A DNA stretch of 64,000 nucleotides from Desulforudis sp. (lineage in GTDB: Bacteria > Bacillota > Desulfotomaculia > Desulfotomaculales > Desulforudaceae): the NCBI GenBank assembly GCA_003604975.1, contig QZIR01000036.1:1-64000 (forward strand), in the 5' to 3' direction. Position numbers and translations under genes: made by a program. The notes below the pieces were generated by a model. The model saw only the letters and a program-made list of their open reading frames with translations. It ran no database searches and had not been told where the DNA came from. This document shows, one piece after another, positions 44,823 through 51,493 of this stretch. How positions within the stretch are numbered: position 1 is the stretch's first letter; each line of letters opens with the position of its first letter.

Positions 44823-45893
44823 TTATTCAGCCTCAATGCCCAGTAGCTTTAACACCTCGCGCAGTGCCCCGGAGGCGCCCCGCGAGGGAGCATAGACATA
44901 GGGTTTCCCGTTTCGTTCACAGACGGCCTCGACATCGGGCATCTTGTGTTTCATAGCTTCGGTCACAATAACCACGACATGCGCTCGGCGCACCTTGGAT
45001 TCCAGGAACTTCCCGACCATAAAGCCTGACTCCCAGGTAAACTTGGCTCCCCGGCGCTCGAAGACACGTTTAAAGGTCTCCTTGTAGGCGTCGGCCCCGA
45101 CCACCAGGATGGTCTTTTCAGCCAGTACCTGGGATTCAGCCTGCTCAGCCCCGTCCTTATCGCGGCGTTCCTTTTTGGGTTCCTTACGCAATGAACGTAA
45201 CTGCAGGAAGGTGTCACCCGGGTCGTATTTCCAGGCCACTTTAGCTGAAGACGGGTCCCCCGATTTATACCCGATCTCGGCCAGGTCACCTTCCTTAAGG
45301 TCCAGGTGCGCTATGTCGGCTTCCGGCACGGTGACGAAAGTCTCATCCTCATCACTGTAGGCACCCCACTCGCCACCGCGCCTTTCAAGGGGGGCGACAA
45401 ACGACAAGCGGCCCGATGATTCCCCCCGACCCCGCCGGATCAAGACCTCAAAGTAAAACATCTCGCTGCCGCGGTCGTTCGCGCCCTTCCTAAAGGCACC
45501 CAGAATGTCGCCATGCTCAACGGCCTCGTTACGCACGACCCCTTCGGGCACGAAGGTCTCCTTCCCGGTGCGGTAGTCTACGAGCACCCCTCCGCGGGGC
45601 AGGCGCCGGAATTCACCCAACCGCTCCCAACGGCCGTCCATTTCCCAGACTGCGTAGTCGACGTTTTCACCGTCGGGGTCAGCCGTGGGGCGCGGTGGTT
45701 CGTCCTCGGTTTCTTCGGTCTGGTCACCGGAGAACTGTTCAAGCAGGATCTCCTCGGCCAACAGCAAATCACTGACCTTACTCACCAGTTCACGTTCAGC
45801 AGGCCGGCCGACACTCCTGCCCAGTTCCTGGTATATCCGAACGCGCGCGGAACGCAGGTCTTCGATCACCGTTCGATAGGCTGATTGCTTCAT
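44823..45893 (-). CDS. DUF2325-domain protein with long N-terminal region
   Basis: 356 residues from ATG 45893, 8 bases after GGAGGTG. The N-terminal part is charged and helical, the middle has beta-rich segments (FEVLIRRGRGESSGRLSFVAPLERR, DLKEGDLAEIGYKSG), and the C-terminus is a DUF2325 domain (TILVVGADAYKETFKRVFERRGAKFTWESGFMVGKFLESKVRRAHVVVIVTEAMKHKMPDV). The DUF2325 unit resembles the small protein at 39616-39942. Function unknown. It lies upstream of yibE on the same strand. Confidence 0.7.
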   Translation of the reverse strand: MKQSAYRTVIEDLRSARVRIYQELGRSVGRPAERELVSKVSDLLLAEEILLEQFSGDQTEETEDEPPRPTADPDGENVDYAVWEMDGRWERLGEFRRLPRGGVLVDYRTGKETFVPEGVVRNEAVEHGDILGAFRKGANDRGSEMFYFEVLIRRGRGESSGRLSFVAPLERRGGEWGAYSDEDETFVTVPEADIAHLDLKEGDLAEIGYKSGDPSSAKVAWKYDPGDTFLQLRSLRKEPKKERRDKDGAEQAESQVLAEKTILVVGADAYKETFKRVFERRGAKFTWESGFMVGKFLESKVRRAHVVVIVTEAMKHKMPDVEAVCERNGKPYVYAPSRGASGALREVLKLLGIEAE

Positions 45894-45946
45894 AAGCGAC
45901 ACCTCCAAACAAGGATCTCGGGGTTATAGCCCATTGTTCAGTCCTT

Positions 45947-47116
45947 TTAGCTGAAATCAAAGGAATTTCCGATCCGCCGCACAACCTCTTCCAACCGTTG
46001 TTCCGAACCGACCAGTGCGATGCGCACATAGCCTTCACCGCGCGGGCCGAAAGCCACTCCGGGGACAAACAGCACCCCCGTACGCCGGGCCAGTTCCCAG
46101 ACAAACTCCCGCGAAGAGCGCCAACCAGCCGGCAAAGGCGTCCAGATGAACATCGAGGCCTTGGGGCTGGGCACCGGCCAACCCAGGCTGGACAGGCCCC
46201 TGACCAGGATATCACGCCGCCGCTGGTAAACCCGCGCGTTAATCTCCACAGCTTCCTGGGAACCGTGCAGGGCTGCGATGCCGGCCTTTTGCACGGCCCG
46301 GAAAACTCCGAAATCGATATTGGACTTGATCACGCGTAGTCCATCCAGGATTTCGGCATTACCGACTACGAAGGCACAGCGACATCCGGCCATGTTATAA
46401 GTCTTAGAAAGAGAATGAAACTCTACTCCCACCTCTTTCGCCCCCTTCGCCTCCAGGAAGCTGGGCGGCCGGTAGCCGTCATAGGCCAGTTCAGAGTAAG
46501 CGACATCGTGACAGACGATGATCTCATACTTACGGGCAAACTGCACTACTGCCCTGAAAAAGTCCAGGTCGGCCGTAGCCGCTACAGGGTTGTTCGGGTA
46601 GTTGATAACCATTATTCGGGCCCGTTGTGCTACTTCCACCGGCACCGCCCCGAGGTCGGGCAAAAAACCGTTTTCCTTGAGGAGAGGCAGCGGGTGGATG
46701 GTTCCCTCCGCCAAGACCACTCCGGCACTGTAGATCGGGTAACCGGGGTCTGGTACCAGGGCAACCTCGCCCGGGTTCAGGTAGGCCAGGTAGACGTGCG
46801 CCAGGCCATCCTGTGAGCCCATCAGGGATAGCACTTCCCGCTCCGGGTCGAGCAGCACCCCGAACCGCTGCCGGTACCAGTCGGCCACCGCCTGCTTGAA
46901 CTCGGGCAGCCCCTCGGCCAGGGCGTAATTAAAGATGCCTGGCTCACGAATCGCCTCGATCAGGGCCTGCTGGATGTGCAGCGCGGGGCTCCGGTCCGGA
47001 CTGCCCACACTGAGGTTGATCACATCAACACCTGCGGCACGAAGCTCTTTTCCAAGATCATCCATCTCTGAGAATATGGCGGCAGAAAGACCTTGAATTC
47101 TTCTGGCAACTTGCAC
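45947..47116 (-). CDS. dapL: LL-diaminopimelate aminotransferase-like class I/II aminotransferase
   Basis: 389 residues, fold-type I PLP enzyme. NLSVGSPDRSPALHI, VINYPNNPVAATA, HDVAYSELAYDGYRPPSFLEAKGAKEVGVEFHSLSKTYNMAGCRCAFVVG (PLP Lys in SLSKTYNM) and the C-terminal ARRTGVLFVPGVAFGPRGEGYVRIALVG fit the DapL group of anaerobic Firmicutes. DapL makes LL-diaminopimelate for lysine and peptidoglycan. Related alanine or aspartate aminotransferases cannot be fully excluded. It starts at GTG 47116 with AAGGAG 8 bases upstream. Confidence 0.8.
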   Translation of the reverse strand: MQVARRIQGLSAAIFSEMDDLGKELRAAGVDVINLSVGSPDRSPALHIQQALIEAIREPGIFNYALAEGLPEFKQAVADWYRQRFGVLLDPEREVLSLMGSQDGLAHVYLAYLNPGEVALVPDPGYPIYSAGVVLAEGTIHPLPLLKENGFLPDLGAVPVEVAQRARIMVINYPNNPVAATADLDFFRAVVQFARKYEIIVCHDVAYSELAYDGYRPPSFLEAKGAKEVGVEFHSLSKTYNMAGCRCAFVVGNAEILDGLRVIKSNIDFGVFRAVQKAGIAALHGSQEAVEINARVYQRRRDILVRGLSSLGWPVPSPKASMFIWTPLPAGWRSSREFVWELARRTGVLFVPGVAFGPRGEGYVRIALVGSEQRLEEVVRRIGNSFDFS

Positions 47117-47227
47117 GAAACCGCTCCTTTGTTAGTATCTTGTCTGTAAGAACTTGGCCAACAACAGGACAGATTCCTGCCTCATACAATGACTAAGGAT
47201 TATTTTTAGAAAGGCAGTAGCAGAAAA

Positions 47228-47548
47228 CTATGTGGCAAGCAACTTGTTGAACTCCTCAACCGCTGACTCCAACTCCTGTTCCGACTGCGAATCACGCTCT
47301 AACTGCTGCATCCGGGCTCGGGATGAGAGATGGGGGTCGGTCTCCCACCAGTTAATGCCTATTTCCTTGGCTTTATCAACCGAGGCCACCAGCAGACGTA
47401 AGCGAATGGTTAAGAGATCAACCTCCGCCAGAGACACCTTGATGTCGCCTACGATCACCAGGCCTTTATCGAGCACACGCTCCAAGATTTCAGCCAGGTT
47501 AGTGGCATTGGTCGAATGTTTAATATCCGCCACAAACTCCCGCCTCAC
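47228..47548 (-). CDS. GvpA/GvpJ-family gas vesicle protein with charged C-terminal tail
   Basis: 106 residues. The core TNLAEILERVLDKGLVIVGDIKVSLAEVDLLTIRLRLLVASVDKAKEIGINWWETDP matches GvpA/J/M family proteins, minor shell components at the tips or during nucleation. The remaining 40 residues are a charged helix (RARMQQLERDSQSEQELESAVEEFNKLL) absent from GvpA. It starts at GTG 47548, or possibly the GTG at 47533. It is the last gene of the gas vesicle locus. Confidence 0.85.
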   Translation of the reverse strand: MRREFVADIKHSTNATNLAEILERVLDKGLVIVGDIKVSLAEVDLLTIRLRLLVASVDKAKEIGINWWETDPHLSSRARMQQLERDSQSEQELESAVEEFNKLLAT

Positions 47549-47638
47549 TTTCTTTCGATATGATTTGGTAAAAATGAAGCTCTTAACTCAAACGTAAACG
47601 TATGAGCTAGAGCGTTCATTCCAAGAACCATACTCACT

Positions 47639-48034
47639 CTAACGGTTTACCGCCAGGTAAGCCTTTACGGCCTCGTCCCAGGCGTCAATCGTCTGTTGAT
47701 TTACGGTCTGCATCCCAGCCAGAAGGCTCTCAATCTCAGCCCGTGTGGATGCCCAGTCATCCGCCATCCTAGCCAGAAGGCTCTCAATCTCAGCCCGTGT
47801 GGATGCCCAGTCATCCGCAATCCTAGCCAGAAGGCTCTCAATCTCAGCCCGTGTGGATGCCCAGTCATCCGCCAGTTTTTGAGACCAATATTTGGCCGAT
47901 TCATTCAGATCGTAGGTGTTTTTGCGAATCAGGGCCTGGACTTCATTCGTTATTCTGCTGATATCGTCTAAGCGCAAACGGTAAGCGGTAGCCATCTCAT
48001 AACCTAGCTTCTGAAGATCTTCTGGTCTACCCAT
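47639..48034 (-). CDS. Helical-repeat protein of the gas vesicle cluster (GvpC-like candidate)
   Basis: 131 residues with no recognised family. Residues about 56-109 are three tandem copies of ADDWASTRAEIESLLARI/M, identical except for the last two positions. Eighteen residues equal five turns of an alpha helix, so each repeat repeats the same helix face, with W, I and L on one side and charges on the other. The flanks are also helical (RLRLDDISRITNEVQALI, QQTIDAWDEAVKAYLAV). Lying directly after gvpA, it resembles cyanobacterial GvpC in concept (a repeated amphipathic helix outside the shell), although GvpC repeats are 33 residues long. GGAGG precedes the ATG. Confidence 0.75.
   Translation of the reverse strand: MGRPEDLQKLGYEMATAYRLRLDDISRITNEVQALIRKNTYDLNESAKYWSQKLADDWASTRAEIESLLARIADDWASTRAEIESLLARMADDWASTRAEIESLLAGMQTVNQQTIDAWDEAVKAYLAVNR
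47711..47872. repeat. Three tandem 54-bp direct repeats in the helical-repeat gene
   Basis: Units start at 47711, 47765 and 47819. They are identical apart from one or two bases near the start of each unit. The length is a multiple of three, so copy number can change without frameshift. Near-identity at the DNA level, including third positions, points to recent duplication. Confidence 0.9.
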
Positions 48035-48075
48035 TCGGCAGCTTCCTCCTTATTCTCCCTTCCCCAGGGGAAATG

Positions 48076-48115
48076 GTGGTACAGGGAGCCCACCCGGAAG
48101 GACCCCCTGTACCAC
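48076..48115 (-). terminator. Stable hairpin directly downstream of gvpA
   Basis: GTGGTACAGGG at 48076-48086 pairs perfectly with CCCTGTACCAC at 48105-48115. On the minus strand it lies 5 bases after the gvpA stop and is followed by CATTTCCCC, with no T tract. It therefore looks more like an mRNA-protecting or partial-stop hairpin than a full terminator. That arrangement would let gvpA be made in excess over the distal genes. Confidence 0.65.
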
Positions 48116-48120
48116 TGCAA

Positions 48121-48339
48121 CTAGACTGTGGCCACGTTAACTGTTTTGGTAAGACTTACCGCGGTGGCGTACTTCAGCCAGGTTTCGACACTTGCAATGA
48201 CGATACGAGCTTCAATCGCCAGCAGCTCGATACCAACCAGCGAAATACGGACCCATGCGTCTATCACGATTCCTTTGTCTAAGATACGGTCAATAACTTC
48301 GGCTAGGCTGGACGTGTCAATGCTCTTGTTAATACTCAC
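48121..48339 (-). CDS. gvpA: Major gas vesicle structural protein GvpA
   Basis: 72 residues from GTG 48339, 8 bases after GGGGAG. The sequence [52 protein letters not shown] is nearly invariant among GvpA proteins and forms the ribbed shell that excludes water. The gene has its own promoter and an overlapping palindrome upstream, and a stable hairpin downstream, as expected for the most abundant product of the locus. Confidence 0.97.
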   Translation of the reverse strand: MSINKSIDTSSLAEVIDRILDKGIVIDAWVRISLVGIELLAIEARIVIASVETWLKYATAVSLTKTVNVATV

Positions 48340-48365
48340 CCTTCTCACTCCCCAAATTAGGATTA

Positions 48366-48379
48366 AGAACGTACGTTCT
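48366..48379. promoter_or_regulatory. Palindrome AGAACGTACGTTCT at the gvpA start point (LexA-box form)
   Basis: A perfect 14-base palindrome that contains GAAC-N4-GTTC, the core of the Gram-positive LexA (DinR) box. It begins where transcription from the gvpA promoter should start (about 48379) and lies between the -10 box and the SD. A bound repressor would block gvpA. The regulator is inferred from the motif only. Confidence 0.55.
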
Positions 48380-48385
48380 ACACCC

Positions 48386-48414
48386 ATTATATGGCTCCAT
48401 CAGCAATGTGTTAC
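48386..48414 (-). promoter_or_regulatory. Promoter of gvpA
   Basis: On the minus strand GTAACA (48409-48414, 4 of 6 to the -35 consensus) and a perfect TATAAT (48386-48391) are separated by 17 bases. It lies in the 90-base gap between gvpK and gvpA, the only sizeable gap in the upstream part of the locus. Confidence 0.65.
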
Positions 48415-48429
48415 TACTGCCCTAAGTTT

Positions 48430-48768
48430 TTACAGCAAGTTCCCCAGGGGACCAAGATCAAGGTTGATGTTTTCCTTTTCTAACTCAAAAATCTCCCGCA
48501 GCTCATCCATTTTCTCATCCAGGCGCATCAGGGTTAAGCCCAGTTGTTCCTCCTGTTCGGCTGTTAGAACACCACGCTCAACACGTCTTAGAGCTTGACG
48601 CTCCATTAATTGACGGATTAGTTCAAGTAAGGTCAGGACCAGTTGAGCCAGACCCTTGTCTACCTCTTCACGTTCCACGTCCAAACGCTTTGCCGGGCGG
48701 CGTGCCTGCGTTTCCGCGAGCGGGGCCTCAAATTCGCCAGCATCAGCATTCAGGTATTGTATCTTCAT
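48430..48768 (-). CDS. gvpK: Gas vesicle protein GvpK
   Basis: 112 residues from ATG 48768, 8 bases after GAGGAGG. RLDVEREEVDKGLAQLVLTLLELIRQLMERQALRRVERGVLTAEQEEQLGLTLMRLDEKMDELREIF is typical of GvpK, a small helical accessory protein needed for vesicle formation. It follows a gvpF/L gene by 16 bases. Confidence 0.93.
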   Translation of the reverse strand: MKIQYLNADAGEFEAPLAETQARRPAKRLDVEREEVDKGLAQLVLTLLELIRQLMERQALRRVERGVLTAEQEEQLGLTLMRLDEKMDELREIFELEKENINLDLGPLGNLL

Positions 48769-48784
48769 AGTATGGTCCTCCTCT

Positions 48785-49498
48785 TCATTCCAGCACGAGG
48801 CTGACAAAACTGTAGGGCGGCCAGGGACCGCTGATCATATAGGCTATCCCTGGACGTTTCTTGGCGTGACTCCTAACTGTCAGTATGAACTCGCCAACCA
48901 ATGCTGTGGGCACCAGATAGGCAGCGTTGACCATCAAACCGGAAACCTGATCCAGCTTAACCTGCCGTTCCGCAAAACGTGGTTTTAGTACTTCTTCCAA
49001 TTCGCGGACAACATCCCCGGCGATCCGAACCCTGTCCATCGTTCCTGCGGTTATACGCAGTCGGTCCCTGAGAAACCGCCGTCCTGTACCGGACTCTGCG
49101 TGATCATCCGGTGTTTCCGTCCGGGAAACGGATGGTACCGTACCGGGTGTAGATCGGATCATGATGCGTACACCGATCTCCGCTTTGCCCTCCGTCCGGG
49201 CAAACTGGGACACAATACGGTCATAGTTTCGTTCCAACAGTTGCCCAATTTCGTTCTGATCACGGACAACAGTCCCGTATCGTACCGGCAGGACACTGCC
49301 GAACTGTTGGTACAGACGGTCGACAAGTTTACCATATAGTAAAACCCGTTTGATATCCGGCTGGGCAGCCAGACATGCTGTTAGGCTGGTGATGGCCGTA
49401 ACGTCTGCAAAGCTCTGAGCATCAAGATCAGTATCGTTCATAGATAGTGGTTCGGCTGACCGCATCAGGCAGATCAGAAATCTTCGGAATTGTTCCAT
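48785..49498 (-). CDS. Gas vesicle protein GvpF/GvpL family (third copy)
   Basis: 237 residues. Family features are VLPVRYGTVVRDQNEIGQLLERNYDRIVSQFARTEGKAEIGVRIMI in the middle and the C-terminal motif MISGPWPPYSFVSLVL. GvpF/L proteins bind GvpA and help nucleate vesicles. The N-terminus (FRRFLICLMRSAEPLSMND) differs from the other two copies. It overlaps the upstream gvpJ-like gene by 25 bases. Confidence 0.9.
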   Translation of the reverse strand: MEQFRRFLICLMRSAEPLSMNDTDLDAQSFADVTAITSLTACLAAQPDIKRVLLYGKLVDRLYQQFGSVLPVRYGTVVRDQNEIGQLLERNYDRIVSQFARTEGKAEIGVRIMIRSTPGTVPSVSRTETPDDHAESGTGRRFLRDRLRITAGTMDRVRIAGDVVRELEEVLKPRFAERQVKLDQVSGLMVNAAYLVPTALVGEFILTVRSHAKKRPGIAYMISGPWPPYSFVSLVLE

Positions 49499-49671
49499 TC
49501 TCCCACTTCCAAACGATCAACCGACGCCAACACCAGCGCCAGCTTAATCGCAATCAGGTCAACATCGCCCAGGGAAATAACGATGTCGCCGTACAGGACC
49601 ACACCCTTGTCGATAATCCGATCCAGTATGTCAAGCAGGGAAACATTGTCATAGGCCGCGTCGAGATTCAA
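49474..49671 (-). CDS. GvpA/GvpJ/GvpM-family minor gas vesicle protein
   Basis: 65 residues: SLLDILDRIIDKGVVLYGDIVISLGDVDLIAIKLALVLASVDRL is the GvpA-type core with the GDI and VDL changes typical of GvpJ/M-type minor shell proteins. A short acidic tail follows. It lies 10 bases after gvpL and overlaps the next gene, so it is translated in a tightly coupled string. Confidence 0.9.
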   Translation of the reverse strand: MNLDAAYDNVSLLDILDRIIDKGVVLYGDIVISLGDVDLIAIKLALVLASVDRLEVGEWNNSEDF

Positions 49672-49681
49672 AACCGATCAC

Positions 49682-50467
49682 CTACTCACTGTCCGCTGTG
49701 AAGTTATAGGGTGGCCAGGGACCGGAAAGCTCCAAGGCGATTCCTTTGATCGCCCCATCGAGCTGCCTGACAAGGTCGCAGAATGATTCCTGCGTCCCGG
49801 CCTCAACCAGGAATACGGCGTTTAACATCATGTCGTCCGTTCGACCGGTAGCCTCCCTGGACAGTACCTGGTTGGTGCGCCAGCGGACGGTCACCCTTTC
49901 CAGGGACTCCAGCACCTGTCGGGCATGATTCCGGGCCAGATCACGGGCCTTTTCGGACACGGAAAGCTGTGCCCGGCGCTGCATGATGTAGGCCCGACCC
50001 GGAGAACTGCCGACCGGTGTCACTGTATCCTGCGCCAGCACTACGCTCTTGATTCGTTCAAGGTCGGCATAGACCTTTACGCCCCATTCCTGCCGGTTAC
50101 AAAGCATCCTGAGCTGCCTGACGCACCGGTCGTAATCGGTCTCAAGCCTAATCCGGACGTTCTCCTCGTTATGGAAAACCAGTCCAAACTTCAATGGGAT
50201 CACGGTTGCTTCCCGGGTAATCAAGGACAGAATGGCGTTGTGTCGGGTGGCCTGTACGGTTAGCCAATCAACATCCCTAACCCTCTCCACCAAAGCGTCT
50301 TCCCCGAAATCTTTCTCTGGAACCGGTTTCACCACTCCGCTCAGATCCTGGGCACTGATCAGCATAAGGTCTGGCGGCAGATCGGCCAGCCGGCCGGGAT
50401 CACTCAGGATTGGAGCTAGTTCTTCGGACCAGCCAATACCGTAAAGGTAGTAAACCAAGCTACTCAC
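49682..50467 (-). CDS. gvpL: Gas vesicle protein GvpL/GvpF family (second copy)
   Basis: 261 residues beginning VYYLYGIGW, with VIPLKFGLVFHNEENVRIRLETDYDRCVRQLRMLCNRQEWGVKVY and the C-terminal LSGPWPPYNFTAD. It is the canonical two-domain GvpF/L protein and lies directly after gvpG, overlapping it by 8 bases. Confidence 0.93.
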   Translation of the reverse strand: MSSLVYYLYGIGWSEELAPILSDPGRLADLPPDLMLISAQDLSGVVKPVPEKDFGEDALVERVRDVDWLTVQATRHNAILSLITREATVIPLKFGLVFHNEENVRIRLETDYDRCVRQLRMLCNRQEWGVKVYADLERIKSVVLAQDTVTPVGSSPGRAYIMQRRAQLSVSEKARDLARNHARQVLESLERVTVRWRTNQVLSREATGRTDDMMLNAVFLVEAGTQESFCDLVRQLDGAIKGIALELSGPWPPYNFTADSE

Positions 50468-50714
50468 CCTCGTACTGTATATTCCGAGTCCTGGCTAACT
50501 CTAAGCGTTCCAGGAGAACGGCCTCAGTTTCCCGGAATTCTTCTTCGGTTAACTCTTCCATCTCGTAATACATCTCCAGGGCAGCCAGTTGTTCCATCAG
50601 ATGAGCCTCGTCATAGAGTTCCTGTTCCACCCGCTTGTGGATTTCTTGGAACAGCATTAACAACCCGCGAAAAGGAAGGGTCAGCAGATCATCCACCAAG
50701 AACACGGCATTCAC
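50460..50714 (-). CDS. gvpG: Gas vesicle protein GvpG
   Basis: 84 residues; VDDLLTLPFRGLLMLFQEIHKRVEQELYDEAHLMEQLAALEMYYEMEELTEEEFRETEAVLLERL matches GvpG, a short helical accessory protein. It overlaps both neighbouring gvpF/L genes by a few bases, the usual F-G-L arrangement. Confidence 0.93.
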   Translation of the reverse strand: MNAVFLVDDLLTLPFRGLLMLFQEIHKRVEQELYDEAHLMEQLAALEMYYEMEELTEEEFRETEAVLLERLELARTRNIQYEGE

Positions 50715-51493
50715 ATTCTCTCTTCCGGAGTTGCTGATAACCGTAAACGAACAAAGTTGTACGGCGGCCAGGGACCGGTGTATTTAAAGGTCAAAAGGTT
50801 TTCCACAGGACGGTATACCTCGTTAACCAGCAGATCGAAAGCGTTTTCCCGCTCTTTTTGGACCAGGAAGGAAGCGTTGAACACCATGCGTTCCATCAGA
50901 ATCTTGTTCACTACGGCCTTATCCGCTGCCTTAGCCAAGGGCTCGTAAATATGCTCCTGATAGTACTCACGTCTGGCGTCAGCCAGATGCGCCACTAATT
51001 CGCCCAGCTGTACCGTTAAATGATAAGACTGGGACTCATTCTTTATGGCCTGAATCTGAGTCTGCCACTCGGTTACGCGTGGATCAAGCTGAGCCATCTC
51101 CTTGACAAAGGATTGCTTGGTCCAAAAAACTTTCAGTCCTACTTCAATACAGTTTCGAACCTGTTCCAGCGCGGCAAAAATGTCCGTATAGTTCTCCCGG
51201 ACCAGGGATAATACTTCGTCCTCGGTACGGGCCAAAATACCGAAACGCATCGGGGCCACGTCGCTGTGCCGAAAAACAGCGGAAAGCGCCCGTTGGTGCT
51301 GTAGCATGCGGTCCTTGATAAAGGTACGCTCATCGATGAAGCTGTCACTTACCACTGCTGCGATATCCTGGAAGGGGAGTGTATATACTTGTGCCGGCGG
51401 GTTTCCAACACCGATACGTCCGTATTTCTCCCGTCCGCCAGCTGGTACAAATCCATAAAGGTACTTTCCATGTACCCGAGCCAGACTAATCAC
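50711..51493 (-). CDS. gvpF: Gas vesicle protein GvpF family (first copy)
   Basis: 260 residues from GTG 51493, which overlaps the end of the AAA ATPase gene; the upstream open frame is antisense-like and not family sequence. HGKYLYGFVPAG at the N-terminus, VAPMRFGILARTEDEVLSLVRENYTDIFAALEQVRNCIEVGLKVFW in the middle and the C-terminal YTGPWPPYNFVRLRL are typical. It is probably involved in nucleation and GvpA delivery. Confidence 0.92.
   Translation of the reverse strand: MISLARVHGKYLYGFVPAGGREKYGRIGVGNPPAQVYTLPFQDIAAVVSDSFIDERTFIKDRMLQHQRALSAVFRHSDVAPMRFGILARTEDEVLSLVRENYTDIFAALEQVRNCIEVGLKVFWTKQSFVKEMAQLDPRVTEWQTQIQAIKNESQSYHLTVQLGELVAHLADARREYYQEHIYEPLAKAADKAVVNKILMERMVFNASFLVQKERENAFDLLVNEVYRPVENLLTFKYTGPWPPYNFVRLRLSATPEERM

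Noticed and set aside
47711-47872. Small CRISPR-like array
   Set aside because: The repeats are directly adjacent without spacers and lie in frame within a gene with a good ribosome site.
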